The notes below the pieces were generated by a model, which made no database searches, was not told the origin of the DNA, and saw nothing but the letters and a program-made list of their open reading frames with translations. The position numbers and the translations under genes are program-made. A stretch of DNA of 64,000 nucleotides from Piper betle (Eukaryota; Streptophyta; Magnoliopsida; Piperales; Piperaceae), in NCBI GenBank assembly GCA_033002965.1, contig JAURVB010013801.1:372001-436000 (forward strand), read 5' to 3'. Every line of letters starts with the position of its first letter. Positions within the stretch are counted from its first letter, which is position 1. Below are positions 62,491 through 64,000 of the stretch, piece after piece.

Positions 62491-63440
62491 AGCCCTTCTA
62501 TCCACATTTTAGTGTCATACAATTTCATTGATTATGAGAAGTACCTTAAATCCTACTTTGGAGTAAATATGTGTTAGTATAATGTAAAAGGCCATGACAC
62601 TTTTACAACTAAAATTTACTTTATACTAAACATACTGTAACAAGTTTCACCCATTTTCCCTGCACAGGGATTAATGTGGAGAAATTGATTGCCAACGAGA
62701 CTTTAGCCCAAAAAGCAATCCCTACACCCATGTTTAATTTACAGTGTTTTTCATGTTTAAAAAGGTTATATATATGGAAAAAATATTTTCTTGGTGATCT
62801 AATATTTGTGATAAAAAACTATACAAAGTGATGGCTTAAAACAACAGGATTTGGTTAAAACAAAAAAAAGGAGATAAATATGTCAAGTCTTTTACGTAAT
62901 TACTGCGCTCCTCATTTTCTTGGATCCTCGTGAATCAAACTCAGATTAAGAACAATTAGAAGTCTTTGACGTAAGCTAAGCTCAGCCACAGCTTGGGCTC
63001 GGTTTGGGAAAATAAGACAAAACTCAAACTCGGCTTTTGTGAAACCCTAACCCTAGCCTGGCACGCCGAAATCATAGCATTTTCTATTAAGGATTTGTTT
63101 GGACAGCGAGAAAATAAAAGAAAGTAGATATGGGAATTCTTTAAAATTTTTCTTACAACATTTTCTCTCGAGGGATCGTTTAAAAAAAATGAAAATTTGT
63201 ATAGCAATATTCTCATTTTTTTCACTTTCTTATATTTTTTGTGAGAAAATAGTTGTGGAGGAGTTTTTCACTGTGGAAAATATATTTTCTTTTCTCACGT
63301 ATTCTTACAAACCAAACAAAAATGTGGGAAAAAAAGCATGACTTTTCTCTCTATTTCTTTGCCTTTCTCTCCAAATATTAAGAACAAGCCATTTTCCGGC
63401 AAAAGTGCAAAAGGTTGCTCGTTGTGTTTTGTTTTATTTG
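62491..63440. other. AT-rich spacer
   Basis: No gene or repeat with clear ends. Frames at 62956-63501 on both strands are short, hydrophobic and AT-driven. Confidence 0.5.
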
Positions 63441-64000
63441 GATATGTATATATCAAAATTCTATGATGCGCTGCCAGGCAGCGCATCAATCGCTGCCTCA
63501 CAAGGGCCGTTGGATTTAATCCAACGGCCTTGCCAAACTACATGCAAACACCCCCCACCCCTACCCTACCACCACCTTGCACAGCCTCCACGCCGCCTCC
63601 ACGTGCCCCTAGCCCCCAAGACGCCGCCCCTCGCCACGGCCCCTCTAGCCGACCCCCAGCCGCCGCCTCCACGCGCCCCCTACCCCTGCAGCCAAACCCT
63701 GGCCTGCCGCCGCCCCTTGCCCCCCAGACGCCACCCCCTACCCTTCCCTTGCCGCCAACCGCCAGCCAGCCACCGCCCCCTGGCCCCCCAGATGCCGCCC
63801 CCTAGCCCCCCAGACGCCGCCTCCCGCAGCGTGCTACCCTAGCACCCCGTCCCAGGCCCACCGCCCCTGTACCAGGCCCGCCGCCCCCACTTGCCACCGG
63901 CCCCTACCGCCCCTTGCCCCAGGCCCGCCCCCACCCCCCCGGCCCTCAGCCCCTCCCCACCCCTACCCCTGCCCCCTACCCCCCTGCAGATCCCCGCACC
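63441..64000. mobile_element. Third hairpin-ended element, running off the window
   Basis: After ATGTATATATC it has palindrome TGATGCGCTGCC/GGCAGCGCATCA (63464-63488), the phrase CGCTGCCTC shared with the element at 61333, and palindrome GGCCGTTGGATT/AATCCAACGGCC (63505-63529). From 63548 a C-rich core (CCCCCACCC, CCGCC repeats) continues to the window end. Its proline-rich frames are composition effects. Confidence 0.5.

Noticed and set aside
63405..63842. Proline-rich frames at the right end
   Set aside because: Simple CCC/CCG composition in an element core; no signal peptide or extensin pattern.

Overview
The window is plant nuclear DNA: spliced genes in AT-rich intergenic sequence, plant-only families (PERK and LRR receptor kinases, OVATE, YUCCA, NYC1) and plastid-targeted proteins. 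Several genes have very GC-rich 5' exons that become AT-richer downstream, which suggests a monocot, probably not a grass; the species cannot be named from this sequence alone.

Layout. A possible first exon (minus strand, 227-275) leads out of the left edge. At 5.3-7.8 kb is an LRR receptor-like pseudokinase (+), followed by an ER protein disulfide isomerase-like gene ending in KDEL (8.7-12.3 kb, +). It converges on the 3' exons of a plastidic type I signal peptidase (12.9-13.8 kb, -). From 14.5 to 23.2 kb no intact gene is seen, only four decayed receptor-kinase fragments and foldback elements. Then come a PERK receptor kinase (23.4-26.7 kb, -), the chlorophyll b reductase NYC1 (31.0-34.3 kb, -, completely intact), LTR-type repeat DNA (36.6-40.0 kb) abutting a truncated, mutated AP-4 beta-adaptin pseudogene (40.0-44.6 kb, -), a divergently placed organellar EngB GTPase (45.3-47.5 kb, +), an OVATE family protein (50.8-51.6 kb, +) and a YUCCA flavin monooxygenase (57.5-59.6 kb, -). 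The right end carries hairpin-ended elements set in (TA)n tracts.

The genes do not form a pathway. Three act in plastids or other organelles (signal peptidase, NYC1, EngB), two are surface receptor-like proteins, and YUCCA makes auxin.

Two points matter most. First, seven of the eight essentially full-length genes or gene parts that can be reconstructed carry at least one single-base indel, many in homopolymers, while NYC1 is clean; residual assembly error is the simplest reading, and the damaged genes should not be called pseudogenes from this sequence alone. Second, a family of non-autonomous elements recurs (15.05-16.44, 61.33-61.87 and 63.44 kb to the window end): TA-repeat borders, paired hairpins at the ends and a low-complexity G/C-rich core. 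A related unit at 62.34-62.49 kb preserves what looks like the unoccupied site.
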